Shown: one piece after another, positions 1 to 5,199 of the stretch
How positions within the stretch are numbered: position 1 is the first letter of the stretch
Layout: every line of letters starts with the position of its first letter
Assembly (NCBI GenBank): GCA_902783205.1
Contig: CACZQE010000185.1
Span: forward strand, 1 to 5,906
Origin: an uncultured Lachnospiraceae bacterium
GTDB lineage: Bacteria > Bacillota_A > Clostridia > Lachnospirales > Lachnospiraceae
DNA length: 5,906 bases
Reading direction: 5' to 3'
Position numbers and translations under genes: made by a program
The notes under the pieces: generated by a model
The model's database searches: none
What the model saw: the letters and a program-made list of their open reading frames with translations, nothing else
What the model was told of the DNA's origin: nothing

Positions 1-129
1 ATGGAAACCGGCAAAATAATTCATGTAAAAATGAACTTCAGCTATATTTGATGGAAGGAATTTTAATATCGTCATGTAAGAATCAGTTTTTAATCATGAT
101 TGATGGAAAACTTCCCCAAGAACATGAAA
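1..129. repeat. Degenerate ~50-bp tandem repeat, three units, no gene
   Basis: Three units begin with ATGGAA at 1, 51 and 103, and the second and third are preceded by TTG. Each is followed 14-16 bases later by CATGTAA (22-28), CATGTAA (73-79) or CATGAAA (123-129). The bases between are poorly conserved. The spacings of 50-52 are not a steady multiple of three and no supported reading frame crosses the region, so it does not look coding. The first unit starts at the window edge, so more units may lie to the left. No function can be assigned; remains of a duplicated intergenic segment or protein-binding sites are possible. Confidence 0.4.
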
Positions 130-194
130 AAGGGCTGTCCTGCTAATTGATGGTTAGCTGCGTTAACAGCTTCCATCACTTAGCAGGACAGCCC
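127..194 (-). terminator. Rho-independent terminator of the yccF unit, long compound hairpin
   Basis: A perfect 15-bp inverted repeat (132-146 with 180-194, GGGCTGTCCTGCTAA type) is followed on the minus strand by five T residues (complement of 127-131). It begins 20 bp past the yccF stop codon. The 33-base region between the arms folds further: 148-153 pairs with 173-178, and 156-160 pairs with 167-171. There is no T run after the right arm on the plus strand, so termination should work only in the yccF direction. Confidence 0.85.
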
Positions 195-214
195 CTCAAT
201 GCCGTTTCCGGTGT

Positions 215-589
215 TTATAATACTGCTTCTCTTCTTACTACAGCCCCAAAAGGTGCAAGAGAAAGCTTTGCGATCTTGAAGTACTGCTTTCCAAACGGAA
301 TGCCGATGATTGTGATGCAGAGGATGCAGCCCAGCAGGAAGTTCGTGAAAGCAAGTTCCATGCCGGATACCAGGAACCAGATTACGTTAAGAAGAAAAGA
401 TCCGGCCTTTCCCTCGTAATATACTTCTTTACCGAAAGGATTCAGTGAAATGGAAGCCAGTTTAAAACACTGTACTCCAACCGGAATCCCGATAATGGTA
501 ATGCACCATAAGCAGCCTGCCAGTATCCAGCCTAAAGCGCTGATCCATCCGCCTAATACTATCCAAAGAATGTTTCCTAATAATCTCAT
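215..589 (-). CDS. yccF: YccF domain-containing inner membrane protein
   Basis: A 124-residue hydrophobic protein of the YccF family (formerly DUF307), a small membrane protein family without an established biochemical role. The sequence is an internal duplication: residues 6-53 and 68-115 each run from an Asn-x-x-Trp start through a CITIIGIP segment (29-36 and 91-98) and a Gly-x-Gln-x-Phe-Lys stretch to a Ser-Leu-x-Pro-Phe-Gly end. Each half has about two membrane-embedded hydrophobic stretches. It is somewhat shorter than the roughly 150-residue E. coli protein. The ATG has an AAGGAGG site about 7 bases upstream. A perfect TATAAT lies 63 bp upstream of the start, so it probably has its own transcript, ending at the strong hairpin just downstream. 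The family call is secure; its role in the cell is unknown. Confidence 0.92.
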   Translation of the reverse strand: MRLLGNILWIVLGGWISALGWILAGCLWCITIIGIPVGVQCFKLASISLNPFGKEVYYEGKAGSFLLNVIWFLVSGMELAFTNFLLGCILCITIIGIPFGKQYFKIAKLSLAPFGAVVRREAVL

Positions 590-651
590 GTTTTTCCCTC
601 CTTAAATTATCCAATTTGTTTTTTTGCTTGTTCTCTCTCAAAAACAAGGCC

Positions 652-657
652 ATTATA
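652..657 (-). promoter_or_regulatory. Putative -10 box of the yccF promoter
   Basis: The minus strand reads TATAAT here, placing transcription start near 645 and leaving a leader of about 55 bases before the yccF ATG. No good TTGACA-like -35 box is seen at 16-18 bases spacing, so the promoter would be weak or need help. The 169-bp gap to the preceding gene has no other obvious start signal. Confidence 0.5.
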
Positions 658-684
658 AACCATGAATAATCACAGAAGCGTCAC

Positions 685-710
685 ACAGATTTATATTTTT
701 ACAAATCTGT
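685..710. promoter_or_regulatory. AT-rich 8-bp inverted repeat upstream of the yccF promoter
   Basis: ACAGATTT (685-692) and AAATCTGT (703-710) form a perfect 8-bp inverted repeat around a 10-base AT-rich centre. It sits just upstream of where the -35 region of the yccF promoter should be and 49 bp beyond the stop of the preceding gene. No T tract follows on either side, so it is not a typical terminator. A dimeric regulator site is the likelier reading, but no family can be named. Confidence 0.35.
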
Positions 711-758
711 TCTCCCACATGCTCTCAGGTGTATACTTTTCGTCTACGCAAAAGGGTA

Positions 759-1328
759 TCAGAACATTTTACCCTCGTACTCGTATTCGGGCATGGAGTC
801 AAAGTCATAGTCCTCCAGGTCATCCAGATTAACATTGGAAGTGCAGCCGATATGGAGCATGAGATTGGAATCTCCGTCTTCATCCACATGAACCAGAATG
901 ACCGGGATGCCTTTGCCATAAGCATAGCCGCATTCCCAGGATGTACCGGAATCGCTGTAGTTGCCGTCATAAACTGCCACTACTGCATCTGCACCGGCTA
1001 TTTCTTCCAGATCCATTTCAAATACCTTCTCTGCCCATTCGTCGGATCCGACTTCACCGTCCACACTGTGCCGCATGGGGCTGAAAAATGTGATTCCCTT
1101 TTTTGTCAGAATTTCTTCAACCCGTTCAATATTTTTGATTTCCGTCTCATTGAAAAAGGGACCGGCCAGATATACATGCTTGACTTTTTTCGTTGCCTTT
1201 TCTTTTGCCTCCTGTTTTGTGCTTTCCTGCTGGACCGCTGCTTTTCCGCATCCCGAAAGGGCCGTTGCCGCCAGGACAGCAGCCAGGCAGTTCATAATCA
1301 GTCTCTTCTTCAATCTGATACGTGTCAT
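759..1328 (-). CDS. Nucleoside 2-deoxyribosyltransferase with lipoprotein signal peptide
   Basis: A 189-residue protein predicted to swap nucleobases on 2'-deoxynucleosides, a salvage reaction. Residues 1-26 form a lipoprotein signal: basic start (Arg3, Arg5, Lys7, Lys8, Arg9), hydrophobic core, and lipobox LSGC with Cys27. A Lys/Glu/Gln-rich linker (28-50) leads to the catalytic domain. Compared from memory with Lactobacillus leichmannii Ndt, the active-site positions line up: Tyr53 in YLAGPFF, Asp106 in EMDLEEI, Asp126 and Glu132 in a D-x5-E spacing ending WECGYA (Glu132 as the nucleophile), and Asn155-Leu-Met157. The last residues (DYDFDSMPEYEYEGKMF) resemble the end of that enzyme, although the final residue is Phe rather than Tyr. 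A GAGGAG site 6 bases before the ATG fixes the start, and the basic n-region also needs it. It follows the acetyltransferase by 52 bp with no terminator, so co-transcription is likely. The odd point is export: known members are cytosolic. Confidence 0.88.
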   Translation of the reverse strand: MTRIRLKKRLIMNCLAAVLAATALSGCGKAAVQQESTKQEAKEKATKKVKHVYLAGPFFNETEIKNIERVEEILTKKGITFFSPMRHSVDGEVGSDEWAEKVFEMDLEEIAGADAVVAVYDGNYSDSGTSWECGYAYGKGIPVILVHVDEDGDSNLMLHIGCTSNVNLDDLEDYDFDSMPEYEYEGKMF

Positions 1329-1380
1329 TTTTTTCTCCTCTTTTGAATGTAAATTCCTCGCTGTTACGCTATATATAACT

Positions 1381-1944
1381 TTATATTTTCTTTATGATCT
1401 TAGCAGGCACACCGCCTACCACAGTATCCGCCGGGACATCCTTTACAACTACTGCTCCTGCCGCAACTATGGCATGGTCGCCGATTGTCACTCCGGAGCA
1501 GACCGTCGCATTTGCCCCGATCCAGACTCCTTTTCCGATATGGATCGGCGCCGGATGTAATGCCTGGCGTCTGGCAGGATCCATGTCATGGTTCAGTGTT
1601 GCAAGAACAACACCATGGCCTATCAGGGCTCCGTCATCAATGAATATTCCGCCCTGGTCCTGGAACTTGCATCCGGCATTGATAAAGACATTTTTCCCAA
1701 GGTTTATGTTCTTTCCGAAATCCGTATAGAAAGGCGGAAATAATCCGAAGCCCGGATCAACCGGCTTTCCGATCAGCTCGGAAAAGAGTTGCTGAAGTTC
1801 TTCCGGCTCATGGTAGCTGTTATTGATCTTCATGGTGATTTTCTGGGCCTGTCTGCTGTAGTAGCGCATGAGGTCGATGGCTTCCCTGTTCTCTCCAATC
1901 GTGTCACTTTCCTTAAAGTAGGTTAATAATTCCTGAAGTTCCAT
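1381..1944 (-). CDS. Hexapeptide-repeat sugar O-acetyltransferase (maltose/galactoside acetyltransferase-like)
   Basis: A 187-residue cytosolic acyltransferase of the LacA/Maa type, expected to move acetyl from acetyl-CoA to a sugar hydroxyl; the real acceptor cannot be read from sequence. The N-terminal ~60 residues match the helical maltose acetyltransferase cap. From about residue 75, left-handed beta-helix repeats follow ([38 protein letters not shown]), ending in the usual [10 protein letters not shown] tail. His119 in TLNHDMD is the expected catalytic base, and Trp141 sits in the conserved turn. An in-frame ATG at 1965 directly after the previous stop would add seven residues, but AAAGGAG lies 6 bases before the ATG at 1944, so that start is preferred. 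It follows the nuclease-like gene by 21 bp and is probably in the same operon. A passenger role or envelope sugar modification are both possible. Confidence 0.9.
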   Translation of the reverse strand: MELQELLTYFKESDTIGENREAIDLMRYYSRQAQKITMKINNSYHEPEELQQLFSELIGKPVDPGFGLFPPFYTDFGKNINLGKNVFINAGCKFQDQGGIFIDDGALIGHGVVLATLNHDMDPARRQALHPAPIHIGKGVWIGANATVCSGVTIGDHAIVAAGAVVVKDVPADTVVGGVPAKIIKKI

Positions 1945-1950
1945 TGTGTT

Positions 1951-1957
1951 CTCCTTT
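1951..1957 (-). promoter_or_regulatory. Ribosome binding site that fixes the acetyltransferase start
   Basis: AAAGGAG on the minus strand, 6 bases before the ATG at 1944. It lies inside the seven codons that would be added by starting at the ATG at 1965, so the longer start is unlikely. Confidence 0.8.
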
Positions 1958-1965
1958 GACGTCAT

Positions 1966-3216
1966 TCATTCTTTGCCAATCATTTCATTTATGGTCTGAT
2001 CCGTAGGCGGCCTGTCATAAGGCCACTCTATAAGCCGGATATTATTCTCCTTACACAGCTGTCTCTTCTGTTCGTCCAGTTCCTGCCTGTGGAGAAGAGC
2101 TTCTTCTCCACCGAAAAATTCCACCGGATGATAATGCTGTATCCCCTGGAATTCAATGGCTGTCTGAATTGAGGGAATGTAAAGATCCACGCTCTGTCTG
2201 CCCAGCCATTCGGGGCGGTACTGATATAAGGTGTCGGGATACTTTTCCCTGACCGCGTGGAAAAGAGACAGTTCATTTTTCCATTTGGGTTTGATGACTC
2301 CCTCTGAAGTCAGTTTTGTCCGGATCTTTGTCCGCTCCAGCCGCCAGTTTGTCTTATAGCCGTCTTTTTCTTCGTAAAGGCAAAGGTCATTGTACCACCA
2401 TTGAAAAAAGGGCATGATGACCTTTGTCAGATTGAGGAAAAAGTCCAGTTCCGATGAAAAGTAACCGCATTCCAGTATGTGTTCAATGTTCCGCCTCACG
2501 TATACTGTCTTGGCAGGATTATGATAAAAAGGCAGATTTCCCTGATATCTTGCAAGCTGGTCCGGCAGATAAGGCGACCGGAGGACATGTCCGTCTTCCC
2601 ACAGATGATTCTGGTACCAGGGCAGGGAATAATCATAGAGAGAGTATCCGCCGTACAGGTCCTGGTTTGCATTTGTATACAGCAGATGGTACATGAGAAG
2701 GACATCATCCATGTTTTTCTTGTCAAACACAGCCAGATAATGAATCTGCTCCTCATCAGGGAAGAGGTTGCAGACCGGATAGAAGGCTTCCGCCCGCCTG
2801 CATACTTCCCGGACGACAAAGAACTGGGTCGTATAGCTTTCCGGGAAGAGAAAACAGGCTTTACGGTCTGTATCCAGATCTTCAAACTGACTCATAAAGG
2901 CCTCTACATAGGGATTCTTTTCAAAATGTCCTGCCTTTTCGATCTTTTCTTTTGCCGCATGGCGATAGGGAAGATCCGACCAGGAGAGCTGGACCAGAAA
3001 ACGTTCATAGCCTTCCGATATATACTCCTCCCTCACCTCATCGAAGTCTTTCTGATAGGATTCGTGGTCTTCAAGGAGCCGGTCAAGGGAGGCAAAGACT
3101 TTCATCTCATGATGCTGGGGATAGCGGTCCCAGAGCATATCCAGTCTGTCAAATGAAAAAGACAGCTTCGGTTTATTGTGAATGGGGGGGTAAGAATCCA
3201 TGTCTTGTGTTCCCAT
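1966..3216 (-). CDS. Uncharacterised protein with C-terminal PD-(D/E)XK-like nuclease domain
   Basis: A 416-residue soluble protein that I do not recognise as a whole. The last ~105 residues look like a restriction-endonuclease-fold domain of the kind related to Vsr/DUF559 proteins. Glu315 lies in the leading helix, Asp344 in VDLYIP, Glu355 and Gln357 in AIEFQGIQHY (an E-x-Q form of the E-x-K core), and His361 follows. Next come FFGGEEA (367-373), a helix with Asp381 and Lys384, and the strand IRLIEWPYD. This ending is typical of clostridial proteins in which the domain is joined to varied N-terminal parts. Residues 1-310 are rich in Tyr, Phe and Trp, have no membrane segment or signal peptide, and show no motif I can name. 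An AGGAG site 5 bases before the ATG supports the start. It lies 20 bp after the membrane-protein gene. A run of seven C at codons 10-13 could slip. DNA or RNA cleavage is inferred, not shown. Confidence 0.8.
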   Translation of the reverse strand: MGTQDMDSYPPIHNKPKLSFSFDRLDMLWDRYPQHHEMKVFASLDRLLEDHESYQKDFDEVREEYISEGYERFLVQLSWSDLPYRHAAKEKIEKAGHFEKNPYVEAFMSQFEDLDTDRKACFLFPESYTTQFFVVREVCRRAEAFYPVCNLFPDEEQIHYLAVFDKKNMDDVLLMYHLLYTNANQDLYGGYSLYDYSLPWYQNHLWEDGHVLRSPYLPDQLARYQGNLPFYHNPAKTVYVRRNIEHILECGYFSSELDFFLNLTKVIMPFFQWWYNDLCLYEEKDGYKTNWRLERTKIRTKLTSEGVIKPKWKNELSLFHAVREKYPDTLYQYRPEWLGRQSVDLYIPSIQTAIEFQGIQHYHPVEFFGGEEALLHRQELDEQKRQLCKENNIRLIEWPYDRPPTDQTINEMIGKE

Positions 3217-3236
3217 GGTTACTCCTGTTTTATCAT

Positions 3237-3722
3237 TTATAAGGCAAATCGGACGATCAGCCCGGCCAAAGCACAGACTGCCATCGCCAGGACTTCGCCT
3301 ATAAAGAACCCTTTGATGTGAAATCTGTAATCATGATAGTCCTCGACCATATCCTCCGTGCCCCTGAAGACAAACCTCGGGTCATGGCAGAACCAGATGA
3401 TATCCAGCACTATCACATCATAGAGATTTACAACCGTCCACAGAAAAAATCCTGACAGGAATGCCTCCCGGAAAGTCCTGCAGTCATTTACATATCTCAG
3501 CAGCAAACTTAGTATTATTACAAACAGCAAAGAGGCAGCTGCTTTTGCCGCTGCCTTGTTCTTCTGCGTCGGTATCCTGTCTTTGTATTCATCCAGTGTC
3601 TTTACCCGTTCCTGAATCTTTGGCGGGTAGTTATACAGTGTCCTGATGGGCTCTCTTGACATGATATAAACCATCAAAGTGAATGCCAGGCACAGGACAA
3701 TACTTTCCATAATCAAAATCAT
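3237..3722 (-). CDS. Conserved four-helix membrane protein of unknown function
   Basis: A 161-residue integral membrane protein. Hydrophobic stretches lie at about 3-21, 60-78, 86-110 and 136-157. Between the first two is a polar loop (22-58) with the distinctive REPIRTLYNYPPKIQERV segment. The loop before the last helix carries acidic and aromatic residues (WFCHDPRF at 110-117, then EDMVEDYHDY). The His/Asp/Tyr-rich loop could bind metal, but nothing proves this. I recall similar unnamed proteins in Clostridia but cannot give a function. The ATG at 3722 has an AAGGTGAG-like site at proper spacing; an in-frame ATG four codons later is a weaker alternative. It starts 14 bp after the XRE regulator and ends 20 bp before the nuclease-like gene, so the three are very probably one transcript and may act together. 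Confidence 0.85.
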   Translation of the reverse strand: MILIMESIVLCLAFTLMVYIMSREPIRTLYNYPPKIQERVKTLDEYKDRIPTQKNKAAAKAAASLLFVIILSLLLRYVNDCRTFREAFLSGFFLWTVVNLYDVIVLDIIWFCHDPRFVFRGTEDMVEDYHDYRFHIKGFFIGEVLAMAVCALAGLIVRFAL

Positions 3723-3736
3723 CCGGTCTCACCTTC

Positions 3737-4348
3737 TCAGTCTTTGGTCAGCACTTTTTTCTGATATGCTTTCTTCCCGCAGCGGGGACATTTCATCCTT
3801 CTCGTCCTGCCGAAATGCGGGGCGAAAAACACGGCCTTCATGGTAGGCACATAGCGTTCTCCGCATTCCGGACATTCATAATATCCGGCACTCTGCTCGA
3901 TTTTCAGTGCGGCAGTAGTTCCTGTCAGGAATAAAATCGAGCCGCCGCCAATCAGTATAACCCTCCACAAAAGGTCCTTTACGGCATAGGAACCTGCATA
4001 AATGCATATCAGGAAAGTCAGGGAGCTCCCTATACCGATAACCCATTCCAGGGAGAGGAGTTTCCGGTTGGCCTCTTCTTCCTGCTTTCTCAACTGCATG
4101 AGGTTTTCTTCCGCCATCTTCTTATATTCTTCCATTTCCAGCCGCTCCCCGCTCAGGAGTTCGTTGACATTGATCTTAAGGAGATCGCAGAGTTCAAGCA
4201 TGATGGATGTGTCCGGCATGCTCTTGCCCGTTTCCCATTTGGAAACAGCTCTGTCCGTGATGTTCAGTTTTTCTGCCAGGGCAGCCTGTGTCAGTCCCTG
4301 TGCTTTTCGTTGTTCCTGAATGAATTTTCCGATTTTGATCTGATCCAC
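3737..4348 (-). CDS. Membrane-anchored XRE-family regulator with C-terminal zinc ribbon
   Basis: A 203-residue transcriptional regulator. Residues 4-62 are a Cro/C1-type helix-turn-helix (LTQAALAEKLNITDRAVSKWE is the core, 19-39). Residues 68-98 are a charged, likely coiled-coil linker. Two membrane helices lie at about 101-123 and 128-149. A zinc ribbon follows, with Cys159/Cys162 (CPEC) and Cys187/Cys190 (CPRC). With the DNA-binding domain inside, two passes also put the zinc ribbon inside. The start is taken as GTG 4348, giving the usual MDQIKIGKFI family start, 8 bases after AAAGGAGG. A GTG at 4357 in the same frame overlaps that ribosome site and is rejected. It is the first gene after a promoter region with direct repeats, so autoregulation is plausible. 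The signal sensed is unknown; redox or zinc via the ribbon is only a guess. Confidence 0.92.
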   Translation of the reverse strand: MDQIKIGKFIQEQRKAQGLTQAALAEKLNITDRAVSKWETGKSMPDTSIMLELCDLLKINVNELLSGERLEMEEYKKMAEENLMQLRKQEEEANRKLLSLEWVIGIGSSLTFLICIYAGSYAVKDLLWRVILIGGGSILFLTGTTAALKIEQSAGYYECPECGERYVPTMKAVFFAPHFGRTRRMKCPRCGKKAYQKKVLTKD

Positions 4349-4349
4349 G

Positions 4350-4364
4350 AGGAGCACCTCCTTT
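4350..4364 (-). promoter_or_regulatory. Strong ribosome site of the XRE gene inside a small hairpin
   Basis: AAAGGAGG (4357-4364) is near-perfect and sets the GTG start at 4348. Its AGGAG part (4358-4362) can pair with CTCCT (4350-4354) across the three-base loop GTG, hiding the site. The stem is only five base pairs, so its effect may be small. Confidence 0.6.
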
Positions 4365-4372
4365 CATGAAGG

Positions 4373-4378
4373 ATTATA
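4373..4378 (-). promoter_or_regulatory. Putative -10 box of the XRE-nuclease operon
   Basis: The minus strand reads TATAAT, placing transcription start near 4366, only about 18 bases before the GTG start. The -35 region (around 4396-4401) is poor, reading about TGTTAT. A good -10 with a weak -35 and repeats just upstream suggests an activated or tightly controlled promoter. Confidence 0.55.
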
Positions 4379-4404
4379 AGGGGCAGACAGAAGAAATAAC
4401 ACAC

Positions 4405-4452
4405 ACTGCCGGTTGATTTTACCCTTTTCAGGTCTCTCAACTGCCGGTTGAT
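4405..4452. promoter_or_regulatory. Pair of 13-bp direct repeats upstream of the XRE promoter
   Basis: ACTGCCGGTTGAT occurs exactly at 4405-4417 and 4440-4452, 35 bp apart, about three and a third helical turns. The outer copy lies in a dyad, TCAAC-TGCCG-GTTGA (4437-4451); the inner copy keeps only the right half well. Relative to the predicted start near 4366 they lie at about -39 to -51 and -74 to -86. Both are in the gap between the DUF6472-like stop and the regulator gene. This arrangement suits binding sites for the adjacent XRE protein or another activator. Confidence 0.6.
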
Positions 4453-4456
4453 ATCC

Positions 4457-4633
4457 TCATATCTGCTTTCTCACGACAGCGTACTCGTCCCCATTCCTGT
4501 AATAGGGACAGGATTTTCTGTTTTCCTGCATGATGCGGTAGTAATCGTCCTCATCCATCTGGCAGTCGCAAACATATTCCTCATAATCTTCATCATATAC
4601 ATAATATGCACATGTCAGGCACTGGTTATCCAT
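4457..4633 (-). CDS. DUF6472-like small cysteine-containing protein
   Basis: A 58-residue acidic protein too short for many gene finders. It reads MDNQCLTCAYYVYDEDYEEY at the start. It then has VCDC (21-24), an acidic MDEDDYY (26-32), CPYY (42-45), and a GDEYAVVRKQI end. The cysteine pairs Cys5/Cys8 and Cys22/Cys24 plus Cys42 suggest metal binding or a redox role. This pattern matches, from memory, the DUF6472 family of Firmicutes, whose function is unknown. The ATG overlaps the stop codon of the deacylase gene by one base (TGATG), and AGGAG (4641-4645) lies 7 bases upstream within that gene, so translation is probably coupled. It is the last gene before the direct repeats, and no clear hairpin terminator follows it, so read-through into the XRE gene is possible. 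Confidence 0.88.
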   Translation of the reverse strand: MDNQCLTCAYYVYDEDYEEYVCDCQMDEDDYYRIMQENRKSCPYYRNGDEYAVVRKQI

Positions 4634-5178
4634 CAATCTTCTCCTGTCAAATGTACTGTCTGATATGTATGTCCTGTTGCCGGCAGAAATTTCTCTATCA
4701 CGTCAGCTGTCTTCATTTTCAGACTGGATGTGCAGACGCAGGGATGGCAGCCCAGCCAGGGGTCTTTCAGGACATCTTCGTCTATAAGAAGCTGTACTTC
4801 ATGGTCTTTGTCGTTCATCAGGCCCATGATACTGACTGCCCCGGGCTCTATGTCCAGATATTTGAGCATTGCCTGAGCGTCCGCGAAGGAAAGTCTGGCT
4901 GAATTGATCTGCTTTGACAGTTCCTTTGTCTTGAATTTCTTGTCTCCCGGCATCATGAGCAGATAGAACTTTGTCTTCTGCCGGTTACAGAGAAAAAGAT
5001 TCTTGCAGATTACCACCTCAAGAATCGCATCTATCTCATTGCAGGCTTCCATGTTGTCGGCCGCTTCATGGTCCGTTCTCATATAGCTGATTCCCAGCCC
5101 GTCCAGAAAGTCATAGGTCCTGATCTCCCTGGGCAGCCTGCCGTTTAAGTCTTCCGGTCTTCCTTCATATAATTCCAT
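4633..5178 (-). CDS. ProX/YbaK-type aminoacyl-tRNA deacylase (prolyl-tRNA synthetase-associated domain)
   Basis: A 181-residue free-standing editing protein of the YbaK/ProX superfamily. Its members hydrolyse mischarged tRNA, most often Ala-tRNA(Pro), in the cytosol after the synthetase has erred. Family landmarks are in order: CKNLFLCNR (58-66) with the expected active-site Lys59, FYLLMMPGDKKF (71-82), KQINSARLSFA (89-99), EPGAVSIMGLMND (111-123), LLIDED (130-135) and the G-x-H-P signature at 143-146, followed by CTSSLK. Length is normal for the stand-alone form. AAAGGAG lies 6 bases before the ATG. It starts 21 bp after the AlkZ-related gene and overlaps the DUF6472-like gene, so these three are likely one transcript. 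The exact mischarged tRNA substrate is not settled by sequence. Fold and general role are secure. Confidence 0.93.
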   Translation of the reverse strand: MELYEGRPEDLNGRLPREIRTYDFLDGLGISYMRTDHEAADNMEACNEIDAILEVVICKNLFLCNRQKTKFYLLMMPGDKKFKTKELSKQINSARLSFADAQAMLKYLDIEPGAVSIMGLMNDKDHEVQLLIDEDVLKDPWLGCHPCVCTSSLKMKTADVIEKFLPATGHTYQTVHLTGED

Positions 5179-5199
5179 TCCGGTCTCCTTTGTATGTTA

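Noticed and set aside
1..150. Possible remnant CRISPR array in the left-edge repeats
   Set aside because: The repeated parts are short and degenerate, the unit is about 50 bp, and there is no cas gene or exact repeat.
616..650. CTTGTT/AACAAG stem next to a run of seven T in the yccF leader
   Set aside because: The T run is on the wrong side for the yccF transcript (it reads as A), and the stem is only six base pairs.
737..757. Hairpin-like sequence just after the lipoprotein gene, considered as a terminator
   Set aside because: The stem is bulged with a two-base loop and no T tract follows, so termination is not supported.
729..1346. Long plus-strand open frame opposite the lipoprotein gene
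   Set aside because: It is antisense to a gene with clear homology, a ribosome site and active-site motifs, and its product resembles no family.
2479..3156. 225-codon plus-strand open frame opposite the nuclease-like gene
   Set aside because: It has no convincing ribosome site or family pattern, and the minus-strand frame fits the operon and carries a nuclease signature.
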